Origin: Chloroflexota bacterium
Lineage (GTDB): Bacteria; Chloroflexota; Anaerolineae; Anaerolineales; Anaerolineaceae
Length of the DNA stretch: 64,000 nt
Assembly: GCA_012522475.1 (NCBI GenBank)
Contig: JAAYKH010000061.1
Coordinates: forward strand, 55,559 to 119,558
Reading direction: 5' to 3'
A model generated the notes under the pieces. That model ran no database searches, was not told the DNA's origin, and saw only the letters and a program-made list of their open reading frames with translations. Position numbers and translations under genes: made by a program. Below are positions 15,100 to 24,930 of the stretch, piece by piece; positions within the stretch are counted from its first letter, which is position 1; each line of letters begins with the position of its first letter.

Positions 15100-16077
15100 T
15101 CAATCAAAAGTCAACGCTTCTTGCAAGACGGCTTGAATGGCCGCCACATTCGGGAGCAATACATTGGCACCCATAGGCGTGATCCAGGAAGTCGTCTCAT
15201 TAGGGCCAATCGTGAACCTTCTGACATCTTCGTTACTGTTTATTAATTTCGCAAATTTTGCCATCGTTAAGATCTGGTCTGGATTGATATTACTATCGAC
15301 ACGGGAGTTGAAAATCTCCATCAATTGGGGTGTTTTTAACAACCCACCGGGAGTAATCGCTTTGTCAAAGATGGCTTTAAGCACTTCCTGATTGCGCCGC
15401 ATGCGGTCAAAATCGCTGGAGCTGTAACGTGCACGAACATACCACAAGGCCCAATCCCGATCCATACGCACTGTGCCAGGGTAAACTTCGCACCACTTAT
15501 GGCTGTTTAGATAGGTCTCGCAGGCATCGCCCGTATATTGGTCTGTAGTAACGTCAATTCCGCCTAATACATCGACCACTTCCATAAAGCCTTGCATATC
15601 AATCATCGCATATTGCGTCGGGTAAACACCAAAGTTCGTTTGCAGCGTATTGGCCAAAAGCTGAAAGCCGCCTGTCTGCATAACGGTGTTGATGCGTTGT
15701 TCACCATAGCCAGGAATTGTCACCCATAAATCTCTAGGAAAAGAGACCATACTTGCTGTCCCGGAAGATCCATCGACCGCAACAAGTATAATGGTGTCTG
15801 TTCTAAAACCTGCTTCTGGGCGGTAATCAGTTCCTAAAAGCATATACAAACGCACCCCTGTAAATGGCTCTAAATCCGTCACGCCAGGGTTGACATCGGG
15901 TTTTTCTGCCAGTAATGATGAACCATCATCAAATCCATCAAGAAGCTGAAAGAACGGTAGCATTGACCGAAATTGCGTTGCCCCAAGGTAAATCATCAGG
16001 CAGGAAACAATTAACATCAATGAGAAAAATATTAACAACAACCCCTGGCGCTTCGGGGGATTTTTACTTGTTTTCAT
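15100..16077 (-). CDS. LytR-CpsA-Psr (LCP) family cell-wall glycopolymer transferase
   Basis: LCP proteins attach lipid-linked glycopolymers to peptidoglycan outside the membrane. The chosen start (16077) gives a positively charged N-terminus (MKTSKNPPKRQG) and one membrane helix (LLLIFFSLMLIVSCLMIYLG). The LCP core is then seen: YMLLGTDYRPEAGFRTDTIILVAVD, SFPRDLWVTIPGYGEQRINTVMQTGG, and DFDRMRRNQEVLKAI, with the conserved Asp and Arg residues that bind the pyrophosphate. The ORF track adds 16 residues upstream that lack a ribosome site. Two Cys (GDACETYLNSHKWCEV) may form a disulfide. Confidence 0.9.
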   Translation of the reverse strand: MKTSKNPPKRQGLLLIFFSLMLIVSCLMIYLGATQFRSMLPFFQLLDGFDDGSSLLAEKPDVNPGVTDLEPFTGVRLYMLLGTDYRPEAGFRTDTIILVAVDGSSGTASMVSFPRDLWVTIPGYGEQRINTVMQTGGFQLLANTLQTNFGVYPTQYAMIDMQGFMEVVDVLGGIDVTTDQYTGDACETYLNSHKWCEVYPGTVRMDRDWALWYVRARYSSSDFDRMRRNQEVLKAIFDKAITPGGLLKTPQLMEIFNSRVDSNINPDQILTMAKFAKLINSNEDVRRFTIGPNETTSWITPMGANVLLPNVAAIQAVLQEALTFD

Positions 16078-16285
16078 AGCAAAATCATCTCCGTGAAAAG
16101 TAATTTTACAGAATAATTTGTGCAAGTTGTATTTATACCTTAAAAAATAAAATCTGCTAGAGATGAAAGGATGGTTTAGTTTTGTAAAAATATTTAATAC
16201 TAAAAGGTGTTTATGGAAACAAAGGTTTCACAAGTAATTGTCCATTGCTCTTAAAACCAGTGTTTTGCTCAATTAACGCGCGCCT

Positions 16286-17692
16286 TTAAGGTACGCTATT
16301 GATCAGTAAGAGCATCAAGTCATTGACGTTAGTCCCTGTTGACCCAGTTTTAATTAATCCCCCCATTGCTTCATGGTAATGATAGGAATCGTTGTCTTTA
16401 ATAAAAGCATCAATATTTAACCCGAAGTAATCTCGCCCTTCGCAATACATAAGTCCATCTGCAACAGCACCAGCAGCATCGGTCGGCCCATCTTCTCCAT
16501 CTGTTGCAAAAGAAATAAACAAAACGCCCTTTTTCCCAGAAAGTTTTGGAACAATTTTTAGAGCTAAATCCATATTCCTTCCGCCCAATCCATCTCCAGC
16601 AACAATTACTGTGGGTTCACCACCAAAAAGAATGCAGGCTGGTTTTGAAACGGGAACATCATATTTGATGACGGTATCAGCGATCCCATCAATAAAACCT
16701 GCGATATGGTCTGTTAATCCAATCAGCGCAGTTGTGATGAGGACAGAATGGTAGCCTAAAGCCTTTGCTTTTTCTAAAGCAGCCATTGCGGCTCGATAGT
16801 TTGTTCCGACAATAAAATTAAAAACATTTTCAGACAAGGTTTGCCCTGGCTTAAGCGTTTCTGGAACAAGTCCATTTACCCCTTTGCCAAGATGGGCGAG
16901 GATAGTTTCAGGCACCTGCTCAAGCACACCATAGCGCTGAAGAACCTCAATGGCATCCTGGTAAGTTGTTGGATCAGGAACCGTCGGGCCGGAGGCAATA
17001 ATATCCAACCGGTCACCGATTACATCGGAAAGAATTAACGTCGCCACACAGGCAGGTTGAAGTCTAATTGCAAGGCGTCCCCCCTTCATCTGGTCTAAAT
17101 GTTTTCTTAGGGTATTAATTTCATCAATATCAGCGCTGGAATTTAATAGAATCTGTGTCAATTTCTGTAAATCATCAAGCGATATCCCTGGGACGGGATC
17201 GGTAAAAAGCGCGGACCCGCCCCCAGAGATCACAACGAACACCAGGTCATCTTTTGTCATTTCAGGCAGGTTGGTCAGCAAGGTTCTGGTTGAATTAATC
17301 GAAAGACCCGATGGAATGGGATGATCGCCCAAGTATACTTTGAGCTTACCCTGATAGCTATTTTCAGCCAGGAATTTTGGGTCTTTTGTGATCACCGCGG
17401 CCTGGTTAAGGATTGAACCCAGTTTGTCAATAACAGCCTTGGCCATCGGCACAGCAGCTTTGCCAAACCCCAGCAAGAACACCCGCTTAAAGTTTTTGAG
17501 ATTAAAAACCTTATCATCAATTATTATCTGCTGGTTTTGGACCTGCAATTGTTCATACGTACATGTGTAAGGATCAACGGCATTAACTGCCTGGGCGAGT
17601 ATTTCACATGCATCCAAACCAAGTTTTTCATTGCGTAAAATAACCCTGTTTGTTAGGGCATCTTTTTCAAGTATTTGCACGTCCTGATTCAT
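16286..17692 (-). CDS. Glycerate 2-kinase, GckA/TtuD type (MOFRL domain)
   Basis: Phosphorylates glycerate to 2-phosphoglycerate. The N-terminal DUF4147-type domain shows VFLLGFGKAAVPMAKAV and FVVISGGGSALFTDPVPGISLDD, with INTLRKHLDQMKGGRLA. The C-terminal MOFRL domain shows CILFGGEPTVIVAGDGLGGRNMDLAL and FISFATDGEDGPTDAAGAVAD. Start at 17692 omits the six leading track residues (MLRFIA) and leaves GAGG at a suitable distance. It diverges from the acyl-CoA synthetase. In this setting it would feed glycerate into lower glycolysis next to pyruvate kinase activity. Confidence 0.9.
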   Translation of the reverse strand: MNQDVQILEKDALTNRVILRNEKLGLDACEILAQAVNAVDPYTCTYEQLQVQNQQIIIDDKVFNLKNFKRVFLLGFGKAAVPMAKAVIDKLGSILNQAAVITKDPKFLAENSYQGKLKVYLGDHPIPSGLSINSTRTLLTNLPEMTKDDLVFVVISGGGSALFTDPVPGISLDDLQKLTQILLNSSADIDEINTLRKHLDQMKGGRLAIRLQPACVATLILSDVIGDRLDIIASGPTVPDPTTYQDAIEVLQRYGVLEQVPETILAHLGKGVNGLVPETLKPGQTLSENVFNFIVGTNYRAAMAALEKAKALGYHSVLITTALIGLTDHIAGFIDGIADTVIKYDVPVSKPACILFGGEPTVIVAGDGLGGRNMDLALKIVPKLSGKKGVLFISFATDGEDGPTDAAGAVADGLMYCEGRDYFGLNIDAFIKDNDSYHYHEAMGGLIKTGSTGTNVNDLMLLLINSVP

Positions 17693-17849
17693 GGCGATAA
17701 ACCTCAACAATTTATGGGATAATTGTCATTGAATATTTTTGCACTTGAATTATAAGGTACAATTGCCGGTGGTAAATGACCGAATTATTTTGTTTATTTG
17801 CCGACCAATATTTGCAATTTTAACAAACTATTTTCTCTAGGAGGAACAC

Positions 17850-19955
17850 GTGGATGACGTTTTGACGGGCCTTTTAAGGCCAAAGGGGATTGCGATTGTG
17901 GGTGCCTCAGCAACACCAGGAAAAATTGGGCATACCGTTGTGAAGAACTTGATCGATGGCGGTTATCAAGATGGCATTTACCCAATCAACCCCACAGCAG
18001 ATGAAATTATTGGATTGAAAGTCTATAAATCTGTTTTAGATGTCCCGGAACAGATTGATGCGGCTGTCATCACCATCCCGGCGAAATTTGTACTGGATGC
18101 GATTAAAGAATGTGGGGAAAAGGGCGTCAAAGGCTTAATCGTATTCACTTCAGGCTTCAGCGAAGTTGGTGATTCCAAGCTTGAAGAAGAAGTGGTTAAA
18201 CTTGCCAATTCCTACGGGATGCGCGTACTCGGGCCAAATATCGTCGGCACGCTTTCAAACTCGGATAAATTGAATGCCTCTTTTGCGCCTTTCTTGCCTT
18301 TAGAGGGCACTGCTTCGCTTATTACTCAAAGTGGTGCCTTGCTGATTGCGATTGACGCCATCACTTATACCCGTCGAATCGGGTTTGATAAATTAATCTC
18401 TATCGGGAATATGTCTGACGTAAATATTGCTGATACAGTGGGCTGGTTGAATACGGATGAAAACACAAAGTGCATCACTTTATATATCGAAGGTTTGAAG
18501 AATGGTCGCCGTTTTATTGAAGAATGCACAAAAGCGAAAAAACCAATTGTGGCGCTGAAAGCAGGTGTCTCTGAACATGGCGCAATCGCAGCAGCCTCGC
18601 ATACGGGTTCATTGGCCGGCGCCCAAAAAATATATAGTGCAGCTTTTGAACAGGCCGGCGTTATCCAGGCCACAGATTTAAGTGACCTCTTCGACTGTAC
18701 TCTAGCGCTTTCTTTACAGCCGCCAATGCATGGGGACAATCTGCTGATTATCACCAATGGCGGCGGCGTGGGCGTTTTAGCCACCGATTCGGCGGAAACT
18801 GCTGGACTCCCCCTGAAATTTGCTCCGGAACCTGTCCAGGAAGAGTTTAAAAAGCATATGCCTTCTTATGGGTCTGCAAAAAATCCGGTTGATCTGACTG
18901 GTATGGCCGGTAACGATTGGTATTTTGATAGCACAAAGTTTGCCTATGCTCATGACTGGGTGGATGGTCTGGTTGTTCTGTATTGTGAAACCGCCATAAC
19001 CAACCCGATGGAAATCGCTAAAGCGGTGCACAGGGCAATTAAAGAAACTGGGATTATCGATAAGCCTGTTACGATTTCTTTCGTCGGTGGCGAACGGTGT
19101 GATAAGGCCATGCAGTGGTTGGTTGAAAACGGCATTCCTGCCTATAACGACCCCGACCTTGCCGTTAAAGCCATGGGGACCTTGCGAGACTATGCCAAGT
19201 TGCAGGATTTGAAAGATATACCCATTAGCAACGATCACCAAGTTGACAAAAAAGCTGCACTGGACATCATTGCTAAAGTAAGAGCTGATGGCCGCACCGG
19301 TTTAACTGAAATTGAAGCAAAGGAAATATTTTCAGTCTATGGCCTGCCCGTTGTCAGCACAACGTTAGCGACCAGTGAGGATGAAGCCGTTTCACAGGCA
19401 GAAGCTCTCGGCTACCCGATTGTGATGAAGATTGTTTCCCCGGACATCCTGCACAAATCTGACGCAGGCGGCGTTAAGGTCAACATCAAGGACGAGGCTG
19501 GAGTTCGAGAAGCTTATCAAACCATTCTTAAAAGTGCAAAGGCTTACAAAGCAGAAGCCGATATCCATGGGATTCTGGTTCAAGAAATGGCGCCCTGGGG
19601 AACAGAAACAATTGTGGGATCGGTCAACGATACTACCTTCGGGCCCACGGTGATGTTTGGGTTGGGTGGAATATTCGTCGAAGTTCTCAAGGATGTCGTC
19701 TTCCGTGTTGCGCCAATCTCCGACAAGGAAGCTGCCATGATGCTGGAAGCTATTCGGGGCGCACCAATTCTTGACGGTGTGCGCGGAGAGGCGCCAAGAG
19801 ATAAGAAAGTTCTTGCCCAGGTGCTTTCGAAGTATGCCCACATGATCAATGATCTAGGTGAGCACATCCAGGAGTCGGACGCCAATCCAATTTTAGTGTA
19901 TGAAGAGGGTGAAGGCGTCGCAGTCGTTGACGCCAGGATCATCTTGAAAGACTGA
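17850..19955 (+). CDS. ADP-forming acetate/acyl-CoA synthetase, fused alpha-beta
   Basis: Makes ATP from acyl-CoA, ADP and phosphate, an energy-saving step in fermenters. Domains in order: CoA-binding (GIAIVGASATPGKIGH, residues ~10-130), two succinyl-CoA-ligase-like domains with the phospho-His region AIAAASHTGSLAG (~245-260), and a C-terminal ATP-grasp domain from ~470 (SVYGLPVVSTTLATS, PIVMKIVSPDILHKSDAGGV, EMAPWGTETIVGS). At 701 residues it is the usual length of fused forms. The start is GTG: AGGAGGAACAC precedes GTGGATGAC, and no in-frame ATG is near. An intrinsic terminator follows. Substrate range (acetate, propionate, branched acids) is not readable. Confidence 0.9.
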   Translation: MDDVLTGLLRPKGIAIVGASATPGKIGHTVVKNLIDGGYQDGIYPINPTADEIIGLKVYKSVLDVPEQIDAAVITIPAKFVLDAIKECGEKGVKGLIVFTSGFSEVGDSKLEEEVVKLANSYGMRVLGPNIVGTLSNSDKLNASFAPFLPLEGTASLITQSGALLIAIDAITYTRRIGFDKLISIGNMSDVNIADTVGWLNTDENTKCITLYIEGLKNGRRFIEECTKAKKPIVALKAGVSEHGAIAAASHTGSLAGAQKIYSAAFEQAGVIQATDLSDLFDCTLALSLQPPMHGDNLLIITNGGGVGVLATDSAETAGLPLKFAPEPVQEEFKKHMPSYGSAKNPVDLTGMAGNDWYFDSTKFAYAHDWVDGLVVLYCETAITNPMEIAKAVHRAIKETGIIDKPVTISFVGGERCDKAMQWLVENGIPAYNDPDLAVKAMGTLRDYAKLQDLKDIPISNDHQVDKKAALDIIAKVRADGRTGLTEIEAKEIFSVYGLPVVSTTLATSEDEAVSQAEALGYPIVMKIVSPDILHKSDAGGVKVNIKDEAGVREAYQTILKSAKAYKAEADIHGILVQEMAPWGTETIVGSVNDTTFGPTVMFGLGGIFVEVLKDVVFRVAPISDKEAAMMLEAIRGAPILDGVRGEAPRDKKVLAQVLSKYAHMINDLGEHIQESDANPILVYEEGEGVAVVDARIILKD

Positions 19956-19981
19956 TTAAATCATTTAATCTAATTCGATAT

Positions 19982-20019
19982 AAGCTACTGCTCATCATAA
20001 GCAGTGGCTTTTCTTTTTT
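19982..20019 (+). terminator. Intrinsic terminator after the acyl-CoA synthetase gene
   Basis: AAGCTACTGCT pairs with AGCAGTGGCTT (one G-U) around CATCATA, followed by TTCTTTTTT. The remaining ~230 bases before the L,D-transpeptidase gene show no clear element. Confidence 0.85.
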
Positions 20020-20252
20020 CTTACCACAGTGGTTTGTTTTATTATTAAATTCAAGTGGCATACCACTGCCTGTCAAGCCAATGCAACCAGAGCAGTTTGG
20101 CATCACCTATATTTCGACAAAAAATTAATGATGATGTCATTTCGTTTATAGATTAACGACGCATTAAGAATTGAAATGTAATCAAAATTTGCAGTCTAAT
20201 CTGGAATGTCAACTTTTTAACTTGTATGCAGTAAAATAAATAATGATGAACT

Positions 20253-21284
20253 ATGGATAAAAAAACTTTTTCACGGAGAGATTTTATTAAATTATCGGCA
20301 TTGGGTTTGGGATCCCTGCCATTGCTCTCTTTCAAAGAAAAAGGACAGTGGCAACAACCCCGAATGATGCGGGTTAGCGGCTCCGGAAATATCAAATCAG
20401 TCAGCATTCATAAAGCTCCCGATGAAGATAGTGTCATCCTCTACCAACGCGCAAAAGATGACATCATCAATGTCTATGAAGAAGTTGAATCGGAATTTGG
20501 GCCTGTTTACAACCCGATCTGGTATCGAGTTTGGGGCGGGTATGTCCACAGAAAGTGGCTAGCAGAAGTAAAACACATCTTAAATCCTGTCACAGACACC
20601 ATTCACGAAGACGGGCAGCTCGGCGAAGTCACCGTGCCATTTACCCGGGCAATGATGTACTCATCGCAAAAAGGTTGGACGTCCGTATACCGTCTGTATT
20701 ATCAGACCATGCACTGGATTCGAGACATCATCGAAGGGCCCGATAAACGTCCCTGGTATCAACTGGAAGATGAGCTGCTCAAAATTAAATATGCCATTCC
20801 TGCAGAACATATGCGTGTTATGGCCGATTCGGAATTCGACCCGATTTCACCTGAAGTTCCCCCAGGAGAAAAACGGGTTGAGATCTCAATATCACGCCAG
20901 TTTTTGACAGCATTCGAAGGCGACGACGTTATATTCCAAACAGAGGTTTCCACAGGGTCCTTAACGCCAGCCAAAAAAACGCCGACAGGGAACTTTGTGA
21001 TTGACCCCAAACATCCATCTAAGCACATGGGTGATGGGCAGATCACCGATAATATTTATGCTTATGAATTGGTCGGCGTGCCTTGGAGTTGTTTTTTTCA
21101 ATGGGAAGACGGTATTGCCACACATGGTACTTATTGGCACAATAATTATGGCACACCGATGAGCCTGGGTTGTGTCAACATGCGCATTCACGACGCGAAA
21201 TGGCTGTATCTTTGGACAACCCCACACGGTACCTCCCACGAGAAGGTCGTCAATGGTTACGGTACCAGGGTCACCGTTGTTTAA
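20253..21284 (+). CDS. L,D-transpeptidase (YkuD domain) with Tat-type signal
   Basis: L,D-transpeptidases make 3-3 peptidoglycan cross-links or anchor proteins. The N-terminus has a twin-arginine motif (FSRRDFIKLSALGLGSLPLL), so export in folded form is likely. Residues ~35-105 look like an SH3-like module (SVSIHKAPDEDSVILYQRAKDDIINVY...YVHRKWLAE). The YkuD domain occupies the last ~140 residues, with HGTYWHNNYGTPMSLGCVNMR containing the catalytic His and Cys. RBS is weak. The stop abuts that of hemW on the opposite strand with no gap. Confidence 0.9.
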   Translation: MDKKTFSRRDFIKLSALGLGSLPLLSFKEKGQWQQPRMMRVSGSGNIKSVSIHKAPDEDSVILYQRAKDDIINVYEEVESEFGPVYNPIWYRVWGGYVHRKWLAEVKHILNPVTDTIHEDGQLGEVTVPFTRAMMYSSQKGWTSVYRLYYQTMHWIRDIIEGPDKRPWYQLEDELLKIKYAIPAEHMRVMADSEFDPISPEVPPGEKRVEISISRQFLTAFEGDDVIFQTEVSTGSLTPAKKTPTGNFVIDPKHPSKHMGDGQITDNIYAYELVGVPWSCFFQWEDGIATHGTYWHNNYGTPMSLGCVNMRIHDAKWLYLWTTPHGTSHEKVVNGYGTRVTVV

Positions 21285-22466
21285 TTATATAAAACGCATA
21301 AACACCTGATTTGCGACCATGACCCCCCTCCTGGTCAATTTAAGGTTTATTTCTTTTCCACCGTGCCATTCAAGCAGTTCGAGGTGAACCAACGCGTCAA
21401 TAGGCTCCTGAAAAACCTGAAGCGCAGAAAGTCCAAATTCTTTTTCGAACCTGGATAATGAAACGCCGTCCTTTACCAATCGGAGCGCCAGCCACATAAA
21501 GTCTTTCATTCGCGTCATTCTATCAACTTTATGCACGTTAACTGCTACGGGTGTAAAGGGAAAGTTTCCATAATACTTACAAACCCCGGTTATCAGTTGA
21601 AGGTAGCTGTCAATCGGCCCTACATTTTCAGTGCGGCTACCATCAACAAAGCCATGTGCCCCAGCCCCAAGTCCGAAATACGGTTGACTCATCCAATACT
21701 GCAGGTTGTGAACACATCGATATGGTTTGTTTGGATCTTTTTTTGCCCAATTTGAAATCTCATAATGCTCATAACCAGCTTGTTCCAAATAGTCCATTGT
21801 GAATTCAAACATGTCTGCGCCTAAATCTTCATCTTGGGGAGCAATCAATCCCCTTTGATGCCACTCGTAAAACGGTGTGCCTTGTTCAATAATCAGACTG
21901 TAAACTGAAAGGTGTTCAGGTGCCAAAGCGACTGCCCTGCCAAGAGAAGCTTTCCATGATTCCAGATCCTGCCAGGGGAGATTATTGATTAAATCCAAAT
22001 TGATGTTGGTAAAACCGGCTCGTCTGGCAAACTCAACGGCGCTAAGGGTCTCTTCGACCGTATGCGTACGACCTAAACGCGCTAAATCTGTGGCATTGGT
22101 TGATTGAGCGCCAAAGCTGATGCGATTAAAACCGAGGGCATGCAAGTCCCGCAGATAGCTTAAATTAACCGATTCCGGGTTTGCCTCGAGGCTGATCTCA
22201 CATTTTTCTTGAATTAAGGATTGCTTTTCAATCGCTTTTAACAGTCTTTCAAATTCAGAAACCGGGACCAGCGAAGGCGTGCCTCCTCCAAAATAGATGG
22301 AGTGGATGGAAGACTTTGAAATATGCTTTGATACGATGCGAAATTCTTCTATTAATCCGTCGATATACTCAGGAATTAACGACTCTTTACCTGTGTTTGT
22401 GTTAAAATCACAATAAGGACAGCGTTTTTTACAAAACGGAATGTGGAAATATAAACTATAATTCAT
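21285..22466 (-). CDS. hemW: HemW-like radical SAM protein (haem chaperone)
   Basis: The radical-SAM motif CKKRCPYCDF (CxxxCxxC) lies near the N-terminus. The fourth Cys of true HemN (CxxxCxxCxC) is absent, which points to HemW, a haem-binding chaperone, rather than oxygen-independent coproporphyrinogen oxidase. IYFGGGTPSLV and EANPESV follow. The C-terminal HemN_C-like segment is also present. I start at 22466 (MNYSLYFHIPF), the conserved opening, instead of the track's 22493. Convergent with the L,D-transpeptidase gene, zero bases between stops. Confidence 0.87.
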   Translation of the reverse strand: MNYSLYFHIPFCKKRCPYCDFNTNTGKESLIPEYIDGLIEEFRIVSKHISKSSIHSIYFGGGTPSLVPVSEFERLLKAIEKQSLIQEKCEISLEANPESVNLSYLRDLHALGFNRISFGAQSTNATDLARLGRTHTVEETLSAVEFARRAGFTNINLDLINNLPWQDLESWKASLGRAVALAPEHLSVYSLIIEQGTPFYEWHQRGLIAPQDEDLGADMFEFTMDYLEQAGYEHYEISNWAKKDPNKPYRCVHNLQYWMSQPYFGLGAGAHGFVDGSRTENVGPIDSYLQLITGVCKYYGNFPFTPVAVNVHKVDRMTRMKDFMWLALRLVKDGVSLSRFEKEFGLSALQVFQEPIDALVHLELLEWHGGKEINLKLTRRGVMVANQVFMRFI

Positions 22467-22548
22467 CAGCCTACTTATACCACCCAGTGACATTCCATAA
22501 TTTATTACACAAATTTACTCCTATGAGGTATACTAGTCCAGATTAATT

Positions 22549-23697
22549 ATGAGCCCAGAAAAAAAACCTTCATCTACAAAACTTTGCCCAGTTTGCGGCA
22601 CACGATTAAGCGATAGTGCTACACGCTGCCTTGTGTGCGGAACCGAGTTTGACCAAAACAATAAAACACTGCGAGAACCGGATATTCGCACAAAACGGCT
22701 TCCGGAGGTCACGCTCAGTTTACCAGCAATTTTGGGGCTTCTCGTTTTATTCATCACGCTCATTGCAGTGGTCGTTTTTATGGTGATTAACAATAAAACC
22801 AAGGACCCTGGAGATAATGCTCAGGTTGAGCTTATTGAGGAACCCCCCACAGCCAGCCCAACAATTACCACAACCCCCACCATCACATTAACACCAACGG
22901 AAGCGCCCACCTGGACGCCTTTACCCCCAATTGACTACGTTGTTAAACCCGGTGAATCCTGTGCAGGCATTGCTGCTGCCTTCAACGTTTCCGTCCAGAG
23001 TATTATCTTAGAAAATAACCTGGCCGCAAATTGTGAATTGTTCGAGAACCAGGAGTTAAGGATTCCCCAACCGACACCAACTGCTTCTCCTCAGCCCACG
23101 GCCACATTGAGTGAAATTGAACAAACTGAAGCTGCTTGTGAAACGATTTCATATACGGTGCAATTGAATGACACCCTCAGCTCAATTGCTAACACCTATA
23201 ATGTTGCCATGGCCACGATTCGTGAATACAACGGTTTGCTGAGTGACACGGTATTTGAAGGGCAAAATTTGACCATCCCGTTGTGCCAGCGCCGACCTAC
23301 GCCCGGACCAACGCCAACACCGACGCAACTCCCACCATATCCTGCACCAAATTTACTCCTCCCAGCTGATGGCGCCTCGTTCATTGCCGTCTCAGACACA
23401 ATTACACTTCAATGGGCTGCTGTCGGTGCGTTAGAAACAAATGAAGCTTACGCTGTCACTATAATGGACCTGACAAGCGAAGAAAAGTGGAGCACCACGG
23501 AATATGTCAGAGACACCTCCTTTATTATTCCGGCTTCATTCGCCCCCCCAGAGGGAAAACCACATGTCTTTCGATGGTCTGTCAACATCGTCCGCCAAGT
23601 GGGCGGCAGTGAGGAAGATGGTGAAAACTGGGAAATTGCAGGAACTCGCAGCGAGGAACGAGTCTTCGCCTGGATGAATTCCTCCGCATTACCGTAA
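22549..23697 (+). CDS. Membrane-anchored Zn-ribbon/double-LysM protein
   Basis: A composite 382-residue protein. Residues ~12-35 are a zinc ribbon (CPVCGTRLSDSATRCLVCGTEF). A single membrane helix follows (LPAILGLLVLFITLIAVVVFMVI, ~57-80). Then comes a Thr/Pro-rich linker (PTASPTITTTPTITLTPTE), LysM 1 (IDYVVKPGESCAGIAAAFNVSV), a second Thr/Pro linker, LysM 2 (ISYTVQLNDTLSSIANTYNVAM), a Pro-rich stretch, and a C-terminal Ig-like domain (~255-382) of the type that reads out as beta strands. LysM domains bind peptidoglycan, so the ribbon should face the cytoplasm and the LysM part the wall. Such Thr/Pro linkers are common in Anaerolineae. No enzyme domain; function unknown. An intrinsic hairpin follows. 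Confidence 0.85.
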   Translation: MSPEKKPSSTKLCPVCGTRLSDSATRCLVCGTEFDQNNKTLREPDIRTKRLPEVTLSLPAILGLLVLFITLIAVVVFMVINNKTKDPGDNAQVELIEEPPTASPTITTTPTITLTPTEAPTWTPLPPIDYVVKPGESCAGIAAAFNVSVQSIILENNLAANCELFENQELRIPQPTPTASPQPTATLSEIEQTEAACETISYTVQLNDTLSSIANTYNVAMATIREYNGLLSDTVFEGQNLTIPLCQRRPTPGPTPTPTQLPPYPAPNLLLPADGASFIAVSDTITLQWAAVGALETNEAYAVTIMDLTSEEKWSTTEYVRDTSFIIPASFAPPEGKPHVFRWSVNIVRQVGGSEEDGENWEIAGTRSEERVFAWMNSSALP

Positions 23698-23709
23698 ACA
23701 ATTAAAATA

Positions 23710-23740
23710 AACCGGAGGTTGTGCATTCCTCCGGTTATTT
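23710..23740 (+). terminator. Hairpin after the LysM protein gene, shared with trxB
   Basis: AACCGGAGG (23710-23718) pairs with CCTCCGGTT (23728-23736), then ATTTATTTA. It sits between the convergent LysM-protein and trxB genes. Confidence 0.7.
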
Positions 23741-23759
23741 ATTTAACGAAATATTTTTT

Positions 23760-24713
23760 CTATGCTTCGTTTTCTAAATTCTCTAAATAACGAGTCGCTT
23801 GAATTCCAGCCGCAGCGCCCATGCCCGCGGAGGTGATTACCTGCCGGAAGGTAGGATCGGCAATCTCGCCTGCAGCAAAAACACCGGGTACCGAAGTTTC
23901 CATAAACCTGTTAATTTTAATATAGCCTGTCTCATCCAATTCCAATTGACCGGCGAACATTTCAGCATTGGGTTTATGACCAATGAAAATGAATATCCCA
24001 TCCGTAGAAATAACACGTTCTTCATCCGTTTTGGTGTTTATTATCCGGACAGCTTGTACACCATCTTCGCCCAAAATCTCTGAGACAACAGCGTCCCACA
24101 CAAAGCTGATTTTTTGGTTTTCAAATGCTCGATTTTGTAAAATTGCACCCGCTCTTAATTTATCACGACGGTGAACAATGGTTACAGTTTTTGCAAAACG
24201 AGTTAAGAACAGCCCCTCTTCTATTGCGCTATCCCCTCCTCCGACAACGATAATGTCTTTATCTTTAAAAAACCAGCCGTCACACGTACCACAATAGGAA
24301 ACGCCCCGACCAGTAAACTCTTTTTCGCCTGGAACGTTTAATTTTTTTGGAGCAGCACCGGTAGAAATGATCAGGCTTTTAGCAGTGTAAGTGCCACTGT
24401 ATGTATTGACAACAAATGGCCGTTTCTTCAAATCAACACTAACCGCCTGGTCCATGACAATCTCTGCACCAAAGCGTTCCGCCTGGGTTTGAAATAACAA
24501 TCCCAATTCGCTGCCACCAATACCATCTGGAAAACCCGGATAATTTTCAATGACGTCCGTTGTTGAAGCCTGCCCATGCAAGACCATACCGGTTAATAAA
24601 ATCGGCGATAAATCGGCTCTGGCAGCATAAAGCGCTGCAGTAAGCCCTGCCGGGCCTGAACCCAGTATGAGGACTTCTCTTTCGATCATGCTATTTTTTT
24701 TAATTTCAGACAT
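23760..24713 (-). CDS. trxB: Thioredoxin-disulfide reductase
   Basis: An FAD enzyme that passes electrons from NADPH to thioredoxin. FAD loop LILGSGPAGLTAALYAA (16-31), redox pair CGTC (Cys141-Cys144) in SYCGTCDGWFF, NADPH loop VVGGGDSAIEEG with the following IVHRRDKLRA that prefers NADPH, and the C-terminal FAD motif GVFAAGEIADPTFRQVITSAGMGAAA. Length 317 is usual. GGAGGG lies 12 bases before the first ATG. No thioredoxin gene is near. The enzyme could supply electrons, through thioredoxin, to the Sec-peroxiredoxin; this is inference. Confidence 0.95.
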   Translation of the reverse strand: MSEIKKNSMIEREVLILGSGPAGLTAALYAARADLSPILLTGMVLHGQASTTDVIENYPGFPDGIGGSELGLLFQTQAERFGAEIVMDQAVSVDLKKRPFVVNTYSGTYTAKSLIISTGAAPKKLNVPGEKEFTGRGVSYCGTCDGWFFKDKDIIVVGGGDSAIEEGLFLTRFAKTVTIVHRRDKLRAGAILQNRAFENQKISFVWDAVVSEILGEDGVQAVRIINTKTDEERVISTDGIFIFIGHKPNAEMFAGQLELDETGYIKINRFMETSVPGVFAAGEIADPTFRQVITSAGMGAAAGIQATRYLENLENEA

Positions 24714-24930
24714 AAAAATATAACCCTCCAGAGGTTTTGAAACTTTAGATGCAAATTCAAGTTTTTGGTTACATAGACATTTTAATAAACGATTTATTCT
24801 TTTGGCACAAACCGCCTTTGGGTGAACTCGTGCCTGCTGAAATTATTATACGAGCACTTTGGTAAAAAGATAGCTGAAATTAAAAAACTGTCCTATAATC
24901 AATTAAAATTAAATTTCGAAAAGGATGATT

